NCBI RefSeq assembly: GCF_014839805.1
Contig: NC_051124.1
Span: 806,001-870,000 of the forward strand
DNA from: Manduca sexta
Lineage: Eukaryota; Arthropoda; Insecta; Lepidoptera; Sphingidae
DNA: 64,000 nucleotides
Reading direction: 5' to 3'
Shown: positions 23,318 through 33,650 of the stretch, piece after piece
How positions within the stretch are numbered: the first letter of the stretch is position 1
How the letters are laid out: every line of letters begins with the position of its first letter
The notes under the pieces: model-generated
Database searches by the model: none
The model's input: only the letters and a program-made list of their open reading frames with translations
What the model was told of the DNA's origin: nothing
Translations under genes and position numbers: made by a program

Positions 23318-23610
23318 TTCTGTTTGGTGGATCGTGAAGTTGGTTACAAGTGGATGTATACGCGTCAGCATTACGACACTGTTAAGTTCCCTAGTTCGAA
23401 TCCCGGGTGGGACAAATATATAGAGTTTTTCTACTCAGTAATCAGCCCCGAGTCTGGAATTTTTGTGCCCGACATGGTGATAGACTTGCACCTATCATCA
23501 CGGGACGGAACACACACGACAAAGTGTAGGTACAGAGTTGCTCCTCTGCTTACCCCTTCAAGAATAAAAAGTGTGAGGTGTTTCTACTTATTATTTAAAT
23601 TTTATTATAA
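23318..23610 (+). mobile_element. SINE family A, near full length
   Basis: The B box region reads CTAGTTCGAATCCCGGG. It is followed by CTCAGTAATCAGCCCC, GAGTCTGGAATTTTTGTG, CCCGACATGGTGATAG and ATCATCACGGGACGGAAC, ending near CCCCTTCAAGAATAAAAAG. A second SINE (family C) is inserted at its 3' edge. Confidence 0.75.
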
Positions 23611-23626
23611 AGCAAATAAGACCTAA

Positions 23627-23824
23627 CGGTGAAGGAAAACATCGTGAGGAAACCTGCACACCTGAGAAGTTCTCTATAGGAATTTCGAAGGTGTGTGAAG
23701 TCTACCAATCCGCACTAGGCCAGCGTGGTGGACTAAGGCCTAATCCCTCTCAGTAGTAAAGGAGGCCCGTGCTCAGCAGTGGGCAAGTATATAATACAGG
23801 GCTGATATTATTATTATTATTATT
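23627..23824 (+). mobile_element. 5'-truncated SINE C with perfect 13-bp target duplication
   Basis: AAATAAGACCTAA occurs at 23614-23626 immediately before the element and again at 23825-23837 immediately after its (ATT)n tail. The element starts within the body (CGGTGAAGGAAAACATCG) and so lacks the tRNA-like head. The body is close to the copy at 8407-9430 but uninterrupted. A perfect 13-bp duplication plus 5' truncation is the signature of LINE-driven target-primed reverse transcription, and its integrity suggests a fairly recent insertion. Confidence 0.85.
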
Positions 23825-24429
23825 AAATAAGACCTAATCTAGAAGATTTCACATTAAGTTTTTATTAAAATTATACTTTAAAATGTTTCTTGTAACATTT
23901 TTTTAAAGAACATAGTAACATACTTCGATTCAGATAACAGTAAGTACTACATGGCACACTAACTAGACATAATAACCACCAACATAAAACATCCGCCACG
24001 TAACATCATTACAGGCATCTTGATAAGGTTAACAAGAACAGGTCCAATTTAAAATTCGGCAACGCTCGTCTATCCAGAACATCTGATTTACATAAACGGA
24101 ACGGAGCCCCCTCTTTATTAAACTTGAAATATTAAAATGAAAAGCAATAATCGGACGATGCGAGCGCTGTACGTGCTTCGCTTGTGAACTGTGTTATGTT
24201 TCTGTCCACCTCTTAATGTTATAGACGTGGCGATAAATTAAGATGGTGAACTAACTCTTACTAAACTCTGAGTACCGTGTATTTGTCTCTTCGTTAATTG
24301 CCTTGGTTTCTAGATTGCCTGAGAGAACCTGTGATTATTTAACATAGATATAAAACAAGAAGAAATTAATGGGTATAAGTAACATAATATCATTTGTGTC
24401 TTTATTGTTAAATTTGTGAAAACTCTCCA

Positions 24430-24645
24430 AAAGCGTCGACCTCTGTGGTCTTGCTGTACGATTGCTGAGGTTTCCGGTTCAAACCCCGGATCAGGCAAAA
24501 TTATATTGTTTTTTAGTCAGTAAGAGCCCGGATTATGGATCACATCGAGGGACGAAATACAGATGACGAAATGGACACACCAGTTTAGCCCCTAACTACC
24601 CTTTCGGGGATCAAATGCGTGAATATGTGTCTCCAAAAGTTATAA
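24430..24645 (+). mobile_element. SINE family A
   Basis: The B box reads CCGGTTCAAACCCCGG. The body has TCAGTAAGAGCCCGG, ATCACATCGAGGGACG, CTACCCTTTCGGGGATC and AAATGCGTGAATATGTG. The A box region is degraded (CTCTGTGGTCTTGCTG). Confidence 0.7.
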
Positions 24646-25535
24646 AATGTACCTTAAAACTTTTAATACAAAGCCCTGGATGAATTAGATTGTTGCTTAT
24701 CCTTACCCAAGACACTTTAATTAACAAAAGTGGATGCAGACGATAAACCTGTCACAGTAACTCGCTTCCTATTGTGGCTTTTCAGAACTGGTTGATGTAA
24801 ATTCTGTTGGAGGTACCTCGTATCATGAATAAGGTACCTTACTCCTGTTATTGTACGAAAGCTTTGAAGATGTTTGTTAAAATTAAACGTAAACCCTGAA
24901 CAATATTTACCACAAATACCATGGCTTGGATTACTATATTATTTTGTACAGAAAAGTATAGTGCGTCTTCATTTCGTTTAGTTTTTCACGCAGTTGGGGT
25001 TACGGGAAACACGTAGTTATAAATAAAGTTTAATAACTTTAGGTGGTGCCTTCCAATGGCTGTCAGTCAGGTCTAAACATTGTTAGCTCTACAAGAAATC
25101 TTGTCGAGTTACAGAGCTAAAGACTCGCGAACCCTTGTACAGTATCCGCTACTATTTGCACCCTTTGAATATCATACCTTATAAATATTTATATAGAATT
25201 TCGTTTATTTCGTCCATTACCGACAACTCCATTAGCTTGTTTTGTGAACGAAATTGCATTCACATCAATTATTTATTATGATGCGGAAGCTTGTTGCAAT
25301 TTGGGTACCAGGCAATCATAGATTCTTAGAGCCTGTTGTTGATATATTACATTTCCAAGCTACAGTACAGCTCATTTTGCATTTCTCATTGCCAACAGGA
25401 GTGTAGTCTCAACTTGAAGGGTATTACTAGTTAATTTAATTATTTGTCTCAAGACTTAATGGTATATCCCGATAAACAAAGTGCAGTAAAATTAATTAAA
25501 ATAATTTAGTCGAATCAATAAAATGTTCAACATTA
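24646..25535. other. unannotated AT-rich DNA
   Basis: No gene or repeat recognised. Confidence 0.45.
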
Positions 25536-25697
25536 TTTTAGATCCAGAATTTTTTTACTCTACCAGTTCGGAAAGCAGTTTTCACCAAAGAAGAACGGGC
25601 AAGAAACTCTAGTGTTGCTCTTTTTAAAATCAATAAACTGGGTACAATATAAAATAAAAAAAATACATTCAGTTCTGTATTTAGTTTAAAGCAGTTC
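25536..25697 (-). mobile_element. LINE 3' end, left half of a split copy
   Basis: In reverse this reads AGAGCAACACTAGAGTTTC, TTGCCCGTTCTTCTTTGG, TGAAAACTGCTTTCCGAAC, the same segment as at 9240-9300, and extends to TGAACTGCTTTAAAC as at 9163-9177. The 5'-ward continuation of the LINE is found beyond the 3.08-kb transposon, at 28782-28880. Confidence 0.65.
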
Positions 25698-25729
25698 ATA
25701 TCGACGCTGGAAAGCAAACACGTAGTAAC
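25698..25729 (+). repeat. left terminal inverted repeat
   Basis: 32 bp identical to the reverse complement of 28750-28781. Beyond position 32 the two ends diverge at once (TGACATG versus CCGCAAAA), so the TIR is short and sharply bounded. Confidence 0.85.
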
Positions 25730-28700
25730 TGACATGTACGGTATTTTTTTTTTATTGCATCATTGGAATCAGAAAATTAAAACACGTCGAATGGTTTTTT
25801 TCAAGTAACTGTAAGATTAATAATAACAAAAATAGGATTTTTAAAATTTACCTATTTTTTCTTTTTTTTGTACCACAAAACGCTGTAAGTAACAAAAAAA
25901 CTGTTAAATTTTTTTGTTATGTTACTTACGACAATTCATTTTCTATAAAAAAATTAAACCTATTATTTACATCATCAGTAATTCCATATCTTATGCTGGT
26001 TACTACATTTTTGCTGCTCGTAAATTTTGATTATTTGAGTTTACATCATTTAGTGGGCGATATGTTTTTAAATGGTAGTGTTTACTACGCTTTGTACGGT
26101 ATTCAGTTTTTGGTCGAGACCTTTACAGTATTCACAAGGATCCTATTTAAAAAGTAAGTTAGGTTTACAGCACTACTAAAGATTGTAGGCTTAACACATT
26201 GCGGATTTACGTCTTATGATCGGCGCCACCGCAGACATTCCTTTGATTCTTACGCCACGTCTTATTGCGGGTTTTGAAGTGGAAGTGTACGGCGATTTGT
26301 AGTGAGAATTTTTATACTGAAAAATAGTAAGCGAGAAAACGAAATCGAGTATAGGCCAAGTAAGTACAATATTATTATCTTAGAACTTTTATTACTTGTG
26401 CAATTTTTGTTACGTAAGCATTATAATTTTTACCGAAATTATTTAGAATTAATTACACAATAATTATTCTTTCCAAAATCTTAGCTGATAATCTCGCTAA
26501 AATATACAAATTACTCTTTTAGATGGTGGCACAACGAATAAGGTGGTGAGAGACCTTACGAGATGGTTTTAATATGAAAAACCAACGAAAAATCTAAGAT
26601 AAGTAAATAGTCTCGAAGGAAAGGGTATAATTATAGATCAAAATAGAAATTTAGTACATACAGCATGATGCTGTATTTTAACCACAAAAAGTCAGGTCTA
26701 TTCAAAGTATCTCTCCTGACGGATTTGGTTCAATATAATCAAATGAAATTGAATATAATAGTCCTAATTGGACGACACTTGAATCATATGAAGTAGGAGT
26801 AACTAATTGAACGTAACTTTGGAGCTGAGGTTAGAAATGCTAACGAAAAAATAGTAGTAACCACTATTTTTTACTTAACGTACACTTATTTTTGGAATCT
26901 ACGTTTAGAAATAACGCAGCAGGCAAATATTAAAAAGATATTTAAAGAATTAGAAAATATAGACGTTATGACAAAGAAAAGATTAAACGGAATCAAAGAA
27001 AAATTCCAATGTTTCTAGACACAAACGATGATATATTAAGACATGCCCCTGTCTCAGACTTTACTAAATCGGAAGATGAGAAGCTAAAAAGCTGTTAATC
27101 GACGATAAAAAAAATAAACTTTGAAGAATCTTAACTAGATTTTGTTGACGATAACTCTGAAAATATTCAAGTCTGTGATTGAATAGAAAATAATCAATCA
27201 ACTTCTTCTTCAAGTGATCCTGAAGAAAACAGTTCAAATAAAGATAATTTAATGAATTTTATTGTGATAAGAATATAATTATTTGATTAATTAATAAAGT
27301 TCTGCAAAGTTTTTATGTGGAACATTAGCTTTTTCTTGTTTTAGATAAAAATAACAATAAGAGACTGAAAAAAAAAGAAAGGAGATTGACATATTAACAA
27401 AAAGGGTGAAACAGTCAAAAGTAGTGTGGTAACAACTGAGGTAACGCTTCAGAAGAACGACGTGTTAATATTTTTTTTCTTTTTTTGTGATTTGAACAGC
27501 TACCAAAGAAGAATAGATTGATTAGCTCAATGTGGTAATAGAAGGTCACTCAAATGACCAAGTAAAAATGCTACATCTAATAGAAGTCAAACAAATTTTA
27601 ATAAATTTGAATTGAATTTTACATAAATGAAGGTGAAGATAGATGTAAAGCATGCCAAAAGTTTCCGATTGCCAAGTTAGAAATTACGCAAAGATTTATG
27701 CTTTATACTCTAGATACAATATGATCGACGGTATTGCAAGAGAAGATGGATGACTAAGGGCTGGAGGTTACAACAAACATCTGAGGATGTAATTCAAAAA
27801 GCAAAAATTTTGTACACGATCTACCCCTTTTGCCATTGAATTACTACCGCAGAAAATTTGCCAAAATAAATATATCAATTAAAAAAAAAGGTTGAAAAAC
27901 TTATAATTCCAAAAAGATATGTACGCAAAAGAATATTTAGATTTCAAGACCAATGCAAAAGTTAAAGAGTGCTTTAATCTGATTCTAGGATAGAAAGTAA
28001 TGAATATTTACCTGCATTAAATGGTTTTATGTGGTTTCTAAAGAGAAACTTAGTTTTTTTATATATACAAATGAGCAGTGTTAATTTTGTTAAGTAATAT
28101 ATTACAGTGTGTAGTTGTAAGTTTTTTTTTACCAATAAAAACTAACTGAGTTGTTTTGTCGATGGCAAGTGGTCGATCTGTGGCGCAATATTAAAAAAAA
28201 ATCCAAAGCAGAACATTTTGCTAAAAAATACATTTTGGTTGTATTAAATAAACATTTCAAAAGTAGAAGTAACCTTTTTTTATTGTCTCTTACAGCAGTT
28301 TAATTAGCAAACCCACTTTAAAAGATTGACTTTTAAAACAATTGACTCTTTCAGGATACGGAAAATAATGCCATTTACTACATACTGATTGCAAAATATT
28401 TACAGATTTTATTTATTATAACGTTTTTCTAAGTTATGTTGCTTAAAGCAACGTTGGTTACTACATGTATGCTCTCCCTAAAAAGTGCGATTTGCATCGT
28501 TCCATACATTTACTCTCTTCATTTACTACGTTTCAATGGATTGAAAAAATATTTACAAATGTCGTAACCCGCAAAATATTTCTTTAAACAACCTTTCGGT
28601 TGATGGCGTTTAATACAACTTATTAAGCACAAAAATATAAATATAGTGTCCAAAAACGGCGACTCTAGGACTATAAAAACGCAAGTTATTAATTTTTTTT

Positions 28701-28749
28701 GAAAAAAATTTTAGTTTTTCTGCTCTGGTGAACAATTTTAGTTTTGCGG

Positions 28750-28781
28750 GTTACTACGTGTTTGCTTTCCAGCGTCGATAT
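28750..28781 (-). repeat. right terminal inverted repeat
   Basis: The partner of the left arm; the core GTTACTACGTGTTTGC is followed by TTTCCAGCGTCGATAT. No mismatches across the arm. Confidence 0.85.
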
Positions 28782-28880
28782 ATTTACTTGCTAATTTTTA
28801 TTTAAATCGCATACGAGTGGACAACTCCCCTAGGAATCATGAAATATTTTGGCAATCTAAAATATTTCTAATATACAGGG
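28782..28880 (-). mobile_element. LINE 3' end, right half of the split copy
   Basis: In reverse, ATTTCATGATTCCTAGGGG, AGTTGTCCACTCGTATG and GATTTAAATAA align with 9090-9140 (ATTTCATGATTCCTGAGAGG, GTTGTGCAGTCATATAA). This places both halves of one LINE copy either side of the transposon. Confidence 0.6.
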
Positions 28881-29024
28881 GTAATAGTAGCCTTTGTAAT
28901 TGTAAATCCTATTCACAATTATTATACGTAACGTTTCAGGTAACAGCACTCAGAAATAAATAAAAAAAACGTGCACATTCGATCACAAATAAATACCTAC
29001 ACCGTCAAAGTTCACAAAATTGAA

Positions 29025-29200
29025 CATCCCACCGATCCCGTAATGGGATTGCGGTGTCACCCACTCGTGACGTCACTGGACCGTCTCGGGAAGGCCGGGA
29101 CAAACGGAATTAGAGCGGGGATACGATTGGGACAAAACGGGTTTAGCTGTTCAGGGACTCGCCGGTTTAGTTAATTGACCTGAACCGGGATACCGGCGCC
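29025..29200. promoter_or_regulatory. GC-rich patch with perfect CRE palindrome
   Basis: An abrupt GC-rich island in AT-rich DNA. GTGACGTCAC at 29067-29076 contains the full cAMP-response element TGACGTCA, the target of CREB/ATF-type bZIP proteins. Further along, CCGGTTTAG and GAACCGGGATACCGG form short inverted repeats. It lies about 1.7 kb upstream of the candidate start site at 30781. A 67-codon frame over it is not supported. It could be an enhancer, a conserved exon or an unknown repeat. Confidence 0.35.
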
Positions 29201-29266
29201 GATGGGCTTTCTATATCTTAAATTAGTTGGGAAAAGGAAATGTTTTTTTTTTCCATTCACACAGCG

Positions 29267-29490
29267 AAATCTATACTAATACTTGCTTTTGCTCGCATGA
29301 AAGAGTTTTCCGGGATAAAAGTCCCGCTATATATATTCCCGGGATAGTAAGTAGTTATTACCTTCCCAGGGTTTTAAACTATCTGCATACGAAATTTCAT
29401 AAAAATTAGTTTAGTAGATTTTGAGAAAACCGACACATACAGACAGACAAAGAAGGGGATTTTTTTATAATATGTATAAATTATGAAACG
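29267..29490 (-). mobile_element. diverged non-autonomous Helitron
   Basis: ACTTGCTTTTGCTCGCATG (3' end side), TTTTCCGGGATAAAAGTCCC, ATACGAAATTTCATAAAAA, GACAGACAAAGAAGGGG and TATAATATGTATAAATT give the standard order in reverse. It lacks the 123-bp internal repeats. Confidence 0.65.
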
Positions 29491-29706
29491 TTAGAATAAA
29501 TTAAAATAAATGCGAATTTTTAAATTTCGAAATAAAATTATTTCTTTTATTTTCCGAAGTTTCGAAGACTACAGCTCTCAAGATCACGGGGCGGGCTAAG
29601 GTGTAGGTCGTCCGAAATCTCACCGTTATAATATCTACCTACCAGAGATAAAATAATCTCTGCTCAATCCAATTGTCATTTCTAACCATACTATTATATC
29701 ATGAAA

Positions 29707-30713
29707 CTAGCTTTTGCCTGCGGCTTCGCCCGCGTTACAAAGTTTTTCGGGCTAAAGTATTCCGTTATAAAAGTCACGCTATATATTTTACCGGGAGCCT
29801 ATGTTCTCCCCATGGTCTCAAACTGTCTCCATACCAAATTTCATCTTAATATGTTGGGTAGTTTTTGAGTTTAACGCGTTCAGGCGGACAGATGCAGCGG
29901 GGGACTTTGTTTTATAATATATTTTTTAGAACTTTTTAAGAGGAACAATCCCATCATACATCATTGTTGCATAACTTTAACTGTTTACGCAGCGCACGCA
30001 ACGGAAGCTCTCAAAACTAATAAATTTTCCCCGTTTTTGCAACATGTTTCATTACTGCTTCGCTCCTATTGGTCATAGCTTGATGATATATAGCCTATAG
30101 CATTTCAAAAACAAAGTGCTATCCAAAACAAAAAGAATTTTTCAGTTCGATCTGATAGTTCCTGAGATTAGCCATTACTACTCCGCTCCTATTGGTCATA
30201 GCGTGACGATATATAGCCCGTAGCACTCCACGAACAAAGAGTTATCCAACGCAAAAAGAATTTTTCAATTTGGACCGGTAGTTCCTGAGATTAGCCATTA
30301 CTGCTCCGCTCCTATTGGGTATAGCGTGATGATATATAGCCTATAGCATTTCAAAAACAAAGTGCTATCCATAACAAAAAGAATTTTTCAGTTCGATCTG
30401 ATAGTTCCTGAGATTAGCCATTACTGCTCCGCTCCTATTGGTCATAGCGTGACGATATATAGCCCGTAGCACTCCACGAACAAAGAGCTATCCAACGCAA
30501 AAAGAATTTTTCAATTTGGACCGGTAGTTCCTGAGATTAGCCATTACTGCTCCGCTCCTATTGGGTATAGCGTGATGATATATAGCCTATAGCACTCCAC
30601 GAATAAAGGGCTATCCAACGCAAAAAGATTTTTTCAGTTTGGACTAGTTCCTGAAATTAGCGCGATCAAACAGACAAACAAACAAACCCTTCAGCTTTAT
30701 ATAATAGTATAGA
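29707..30713 (-). mobile_element. complete 1-kb non-autonomous Helitron with 123-bp internal repeats
   Basis: Read on the minus strand it starts TCTATACTATTATATAAAGC directly after A and ends CGCGGGCGAAGCCGC, AGGCAAAAGCTAG directly before T. That gives the TC start, a 3' hairpin about 10 nt from the end, CTAG, and insertion between A and T, which are Helitron hallmarks. There is no target duplication, as expected. No Rep/helicase is present, so it depends on an autonomous partner. Five repeat units of 123 bp fill 30057-30670. It is closely related to 51087-52078, which lies in the other orientation. Confidence 0.85.
30057..30670 (-). repeat. five 123-bp tandem units in alternating types
   Basis: The word CGCTCCTATTGG recurs at 30061, 30184, 30307, 30430 and 30553, an exact 123-bp spacing. 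Units 1 and 3 share ATAGCATTTCAAAAAC and CAGTTCGATCTGATAG. Units 2 and 4 share GTAGCACTCCACGAAC and CAATTTGGACCGGTAG. The array is therefore A-B-A-B plus a terminal unit, a two-unit higher-order repeat. Confidence 0.85.
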
Positions 30714-30750
30714 TTACTGTTAAATATTGTAATTGATGTCGGTATCGGCC

Positions 30751-30786
30751 TATATAACTGTGCCACTAACCAAGGTACTCACTACT
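30751..30786 (+). promoter_or_regulatory. TATA box and initiator
   Basis: TATATAA at 30751-30757 is followed 30 bp later by CTCACTACT, where TCACTA resembles the arthropod initiator with A+1 at 30781. This is the standard TATA-to-start distance. The sequence lies just outside the Helitron and begins a less AT-rich stretch with several CpG words (ACGCGTCGACGC). It would drive the exon at 30893-30933. Evidence is positional only. Confidence 0.4.
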
Positions 30787-30892
30787 GAGCTAGTGACAAT
30801 GCACGCAACGCGTCGACGCTAACAAACCGAGCGATACAAACAGTCGCCGGTCAGCATTGCGACTGGTGCGGGCTAGTGGATAAGATGCGGCG

Positions 30893-30933
30893 ATGAGCCG
30901 GTTTTTGTATTTGCGATTTTTACTTGTGTTGTG
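30893..30933 (+). CDS. candidate first coding exon of a secreted or membrane protein
   Basis: From ATG at 30893 the frame reads M-S-R-F-L-Y-L-R-F-L-L-V-L and then TG, cut by a consensus splice donor GTAAGT at 30934. The basic n-region plus an 11-residue hydrophobic run is how an exon encoding a signal peptide looks. The last codon is split after two bases (phase 2). Upstream, a TATA box and initiator fit a leader of about 112 nt from 30781. Inside that leader, ATG CGG CGA TGA at 30885-30896 is a three-codon upstream ORF whose stop overlaps the main ATG (ATGA), an arrangement compatible with reinitiation control. I do not recognise the protein and cannot place the next exon; the exon at 44577 has a compatible phase but no other support. 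It could be chance. Confidence 0.4.
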
Positions 30934-31069
30934 GTAAGTCTTGCGACTGTTCATTATTAATTACACTACTTAGACAATTTAATTATATTGTATGTAGTGT
31001 GAATACATAGATGCTAAATACACGTGGCCTCACCCGACTACTAACCCTTTCCTGTTAAAAAAATCGATA

Positions 31070-31125
31070 AAGCCCTGTAGCGCTTTATAGCGCCATCTGT
31101 ACAATAACAACGCCATCTATAAATA
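31070..31125 (-). promoter_or_regulatory. pair of AGATGGCG motifs
   Basis: The plus strand has AGCGCCATCTGTAC and AACGCCATCTATAA about 20 bp apart. Read in reverse, each contains AGATGGCG, the core of CTCF-type sites. They lie about 150-200 bp inside the putative first intron. Confidence 0.3.
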
Positions 31126-31136
31126 TGACTAAATTT

Positions 31137-31300
31137 TATTATTTTCATAGGGAAAAATTACTGAGATAAAAAGTAGACTATGTGTTAATCAAGGATATGG
31201 TCTATCCTCGTGCTAAATTTCATCCAAATCCGTTAAGTTGTTTATAAGTTTACTTCTAACAAACATCCAAACATTTTTACAAACTTACGCATTTATAATA
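31137..31300 (-). mobile_element. diverged non-autonomous Helitron
   Basis: GATAAAAAGTAGACTATG, GCTAAATTTCATCCAAATCC, GTTAAGTTGTTTATAAG and TTATAATATTAGTAAG give the usual internal and 5'-end words in reverse. The 3' end is lost. Confidence 0.5.
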
Positions 31301-33563
31301 TTAGTAAGAAGTAAGATAAGATAACGATCCTCATTAATTATGCTATACCTAACTATAATACAATATGTGGTATGCTAAGCTATAATACCCTTCAAACCAA
31401 TGAAAAAGTACTTGCATATTACAGCTTGGTTATAGAAATAGAAGGAAGGGTAACGTCTACCTAGATTGACACAAAAATATATTGTCCTTGTGTCGTATTC
31501 TCTTCTATATTAGCATATAGATTTTCAGTCCAACTTCATTCACACCTAAAATAACAATCACCACAGTCTTTACAACTTCTAAATTTACATTTTTGTTTTC
31601 AAACCGACAGTAACTACGCTTTTAATTTTTTATAGGGGCTTTACAAGGAAATATCTACCAGTATTCTTTTTCCTTCGACGGTTAACATAATTTCTTTGGA
31701 CGTCCCAACATATTTCAGATATCGCGTAAAATACCCCAAATTCATTTACCGCTGCATCTCCCAACTAGCACCACGCGACCACAATCCGTCACCGCGTGCT
31801 CATTACTCGTCAGCGTTCTGTATACACAGATGGGTTTGTTAGGCCGACTCACGGCGACGCCTATCGAAACCGTCAATACACTCAGCAACGAACTATTGAC
31901 GTCGCAAACATTTGGATTTTGGTAGAGGCTGATTGGAGGTAATGTGATCGTTTGATTCGGTTTTTTTGTGTAAAAGGTTAGTTTAGTTTGGATCTCGTGC
32001 TGAGATGATGTTAAGCGATAGATTTACAGTTATTTAGCAAGGTTAAGGAAGGTCCAAAGAATCCCCTCCGCTTTCCTTACTTCGATTCCACCTTATCAAA
32101 GGTCCAAAAATCACGCCCAATAGTCGGCTATAAAAAATAAATTAATAAAATGCTTTATTCATCACGTAGGTAAACATAGTTGCACTTATGATTAGTCAAG
32201 GTACATGGGAATATTTAATTATAATTTATAACTCAAATAAGATCGCTTATACAATATAGTCGGGCATAAACATTGCTAAAATTTTACTATCAGATAAATA
32301 GGTTACTTCTTTGAACAAAAATACTTCTAGAAATAAAAATTTCAGCTCTTAATTTTATACATCCATACAATAGTTTCAAAAAATATAAGGCCACATACTT
32401 GAAAATAACCAAACGAACACCAAACTGTAACAACACCCACTAAACAGCCATTTAGCATGCGTCCCGCCGACTTACATCGCGTATGTTTTCCAAAGCCGAC
32501 GCGACTGGAATATTTGGATGCCGATTGATGGCCCGCTATGATTCTAGATGGATTTTTGGGTTACATCGACGTTGGCTCAGCAAAATTGCTATCGAGCCAC
32601 GTACGGATTTTATGTTTATGTACCATTAAGGTCTTAATGTTGAAGCTTTTTATTTGATTGGCCAGGTGAGCGTCGAGGCATTATTTGAAGGGTAAATTGA
32701 TACAATACCCCAATTTAAACTCGTATATAAAGCATTAAATAGAACTGGGCAATTGTTCTGGAACTAAAGTATGAATAAAATATGTAACATATTTGACAAA
32801 ATAAGAAAACATTAGAGTATTTACCTTCAAAGGTAATGTATAGTTTGAACCTGTCACGTATAACAGTTTAAATAGTAAAGTAGTATTAAATAGTAAAATA
32901 GTAAAACGTTTCGGAGCAAAAAAATCTTTTTTCTTTGATGTTTTCTGTAAAGTTCTTTATTGTTGCAATTACAACACAATATTTTTATAGTACCAGTTCA
33001 GACACAGTTATAAAACATTAATAAATGCCTACATTAATGCTGATTCGAACATTATAGCAAAAAACATACTAGTACTATTTCCCACCTTAGAACTGACTTA
33101 GCACAAATCCAGAAAATGAGTCTCGACTTCAAAAATCACGAAACTAAACCAGTAAAGTATTTGTAAGTGAACCCTGAACGTTAATTACGCAACATTTGCT
33201 CATATTTCACCGACGGCGCTGGTTTATGTCGTAGTTAGGTAAATTGATGTAGTACCGGGAACTTGTAGCTTCACTCGCCCACACTCAGTAGATTCTTGTT
33301 AAACTTTTAGTAAACATTTTGTATAACGCTGCATCAGTTAAAAGGTTTGTTATAGTAGCGGAATGCTTGTGCTATAGTTTCTTGATTAAATGTAAGTTAT
33401 ATCATTATTTTATATAGCTGAGATAATGTGAAAATAAACTTGGTAATAAGTAATTCTGGGAAAGATAGCCAAGACACTGTTATGTATAAAAAAGGGTAAT
33501 TAATATTTTTTATATTGGGATATAAACTATCCTTCGCTATTAAAATGTTATATACATAACTGC
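31301..33563. other. unannotated DNA, possibly intronic
   Basis: No gene recognised. Less AT-rich patches lie at 31760-31910 and 32450-32600 (e.g. CCGACTCACGGCGACGCC), without coding or splice support. Confidence 0.4.
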
Positions 33564-33602
33564 ATAATCTACATTATGATATAATATCATAATGTAGATT
33601 AT
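33564..33602. repeat. 39-bp perfect palindrome
   Basis: ATAATCTACATTATGATAT, a central A, then its exact reverse complement. A smaller hairpin CAATCTA/TAGATTG follows at about 33615-33631. The palindrome abuts the family F repeat that begins at 33651. It could be a MITE core, a cruciform-forming site or a binding site. Confidence 0.8.
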
Positions 33603-33650
33603 TGTATTATTATACAATCTATAATAGATTGGATAATAATATAATATATT

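Larger units (their letters stand above)
25698..28781. mobile_element. 3.08-kb TIR DNA transposon relic, superfamily unknown
   Basis: The two ends are perfect inverted copies over 32 bp, starting ATATCGACGCTGGAAAGC and running through AAACACGTAGTAAC. The element interrupts a LINE, so its limits are supported by the disrupted sequence as well. Flanks are TA/TATA-like, compatible with a TA or ATAT duplication, but palindromic ends make this ambiguous. Subterminal regions repeat GTAGTAA(C/A) on both sides (about 25722, 25994, 26078; 28371, 28452, 28524, 28751), possible transposase sites. Broken coding pieces are seen, e.g. HAPVSDFTKSEDEKLKSC near 27050 and EGEDRCKACQKFPIAKLEI near 27635, with many stops. 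I cannot assign them to a transposase family. It is dead, but its full length appears preserved. Confidence 0.7.

Noticed and set aside
26841..27300. working transposase in the 3.08-kb element
   Set aside because: Stops interrupt every frame within about 30-50 codons; only short protein-like pieces can be read.
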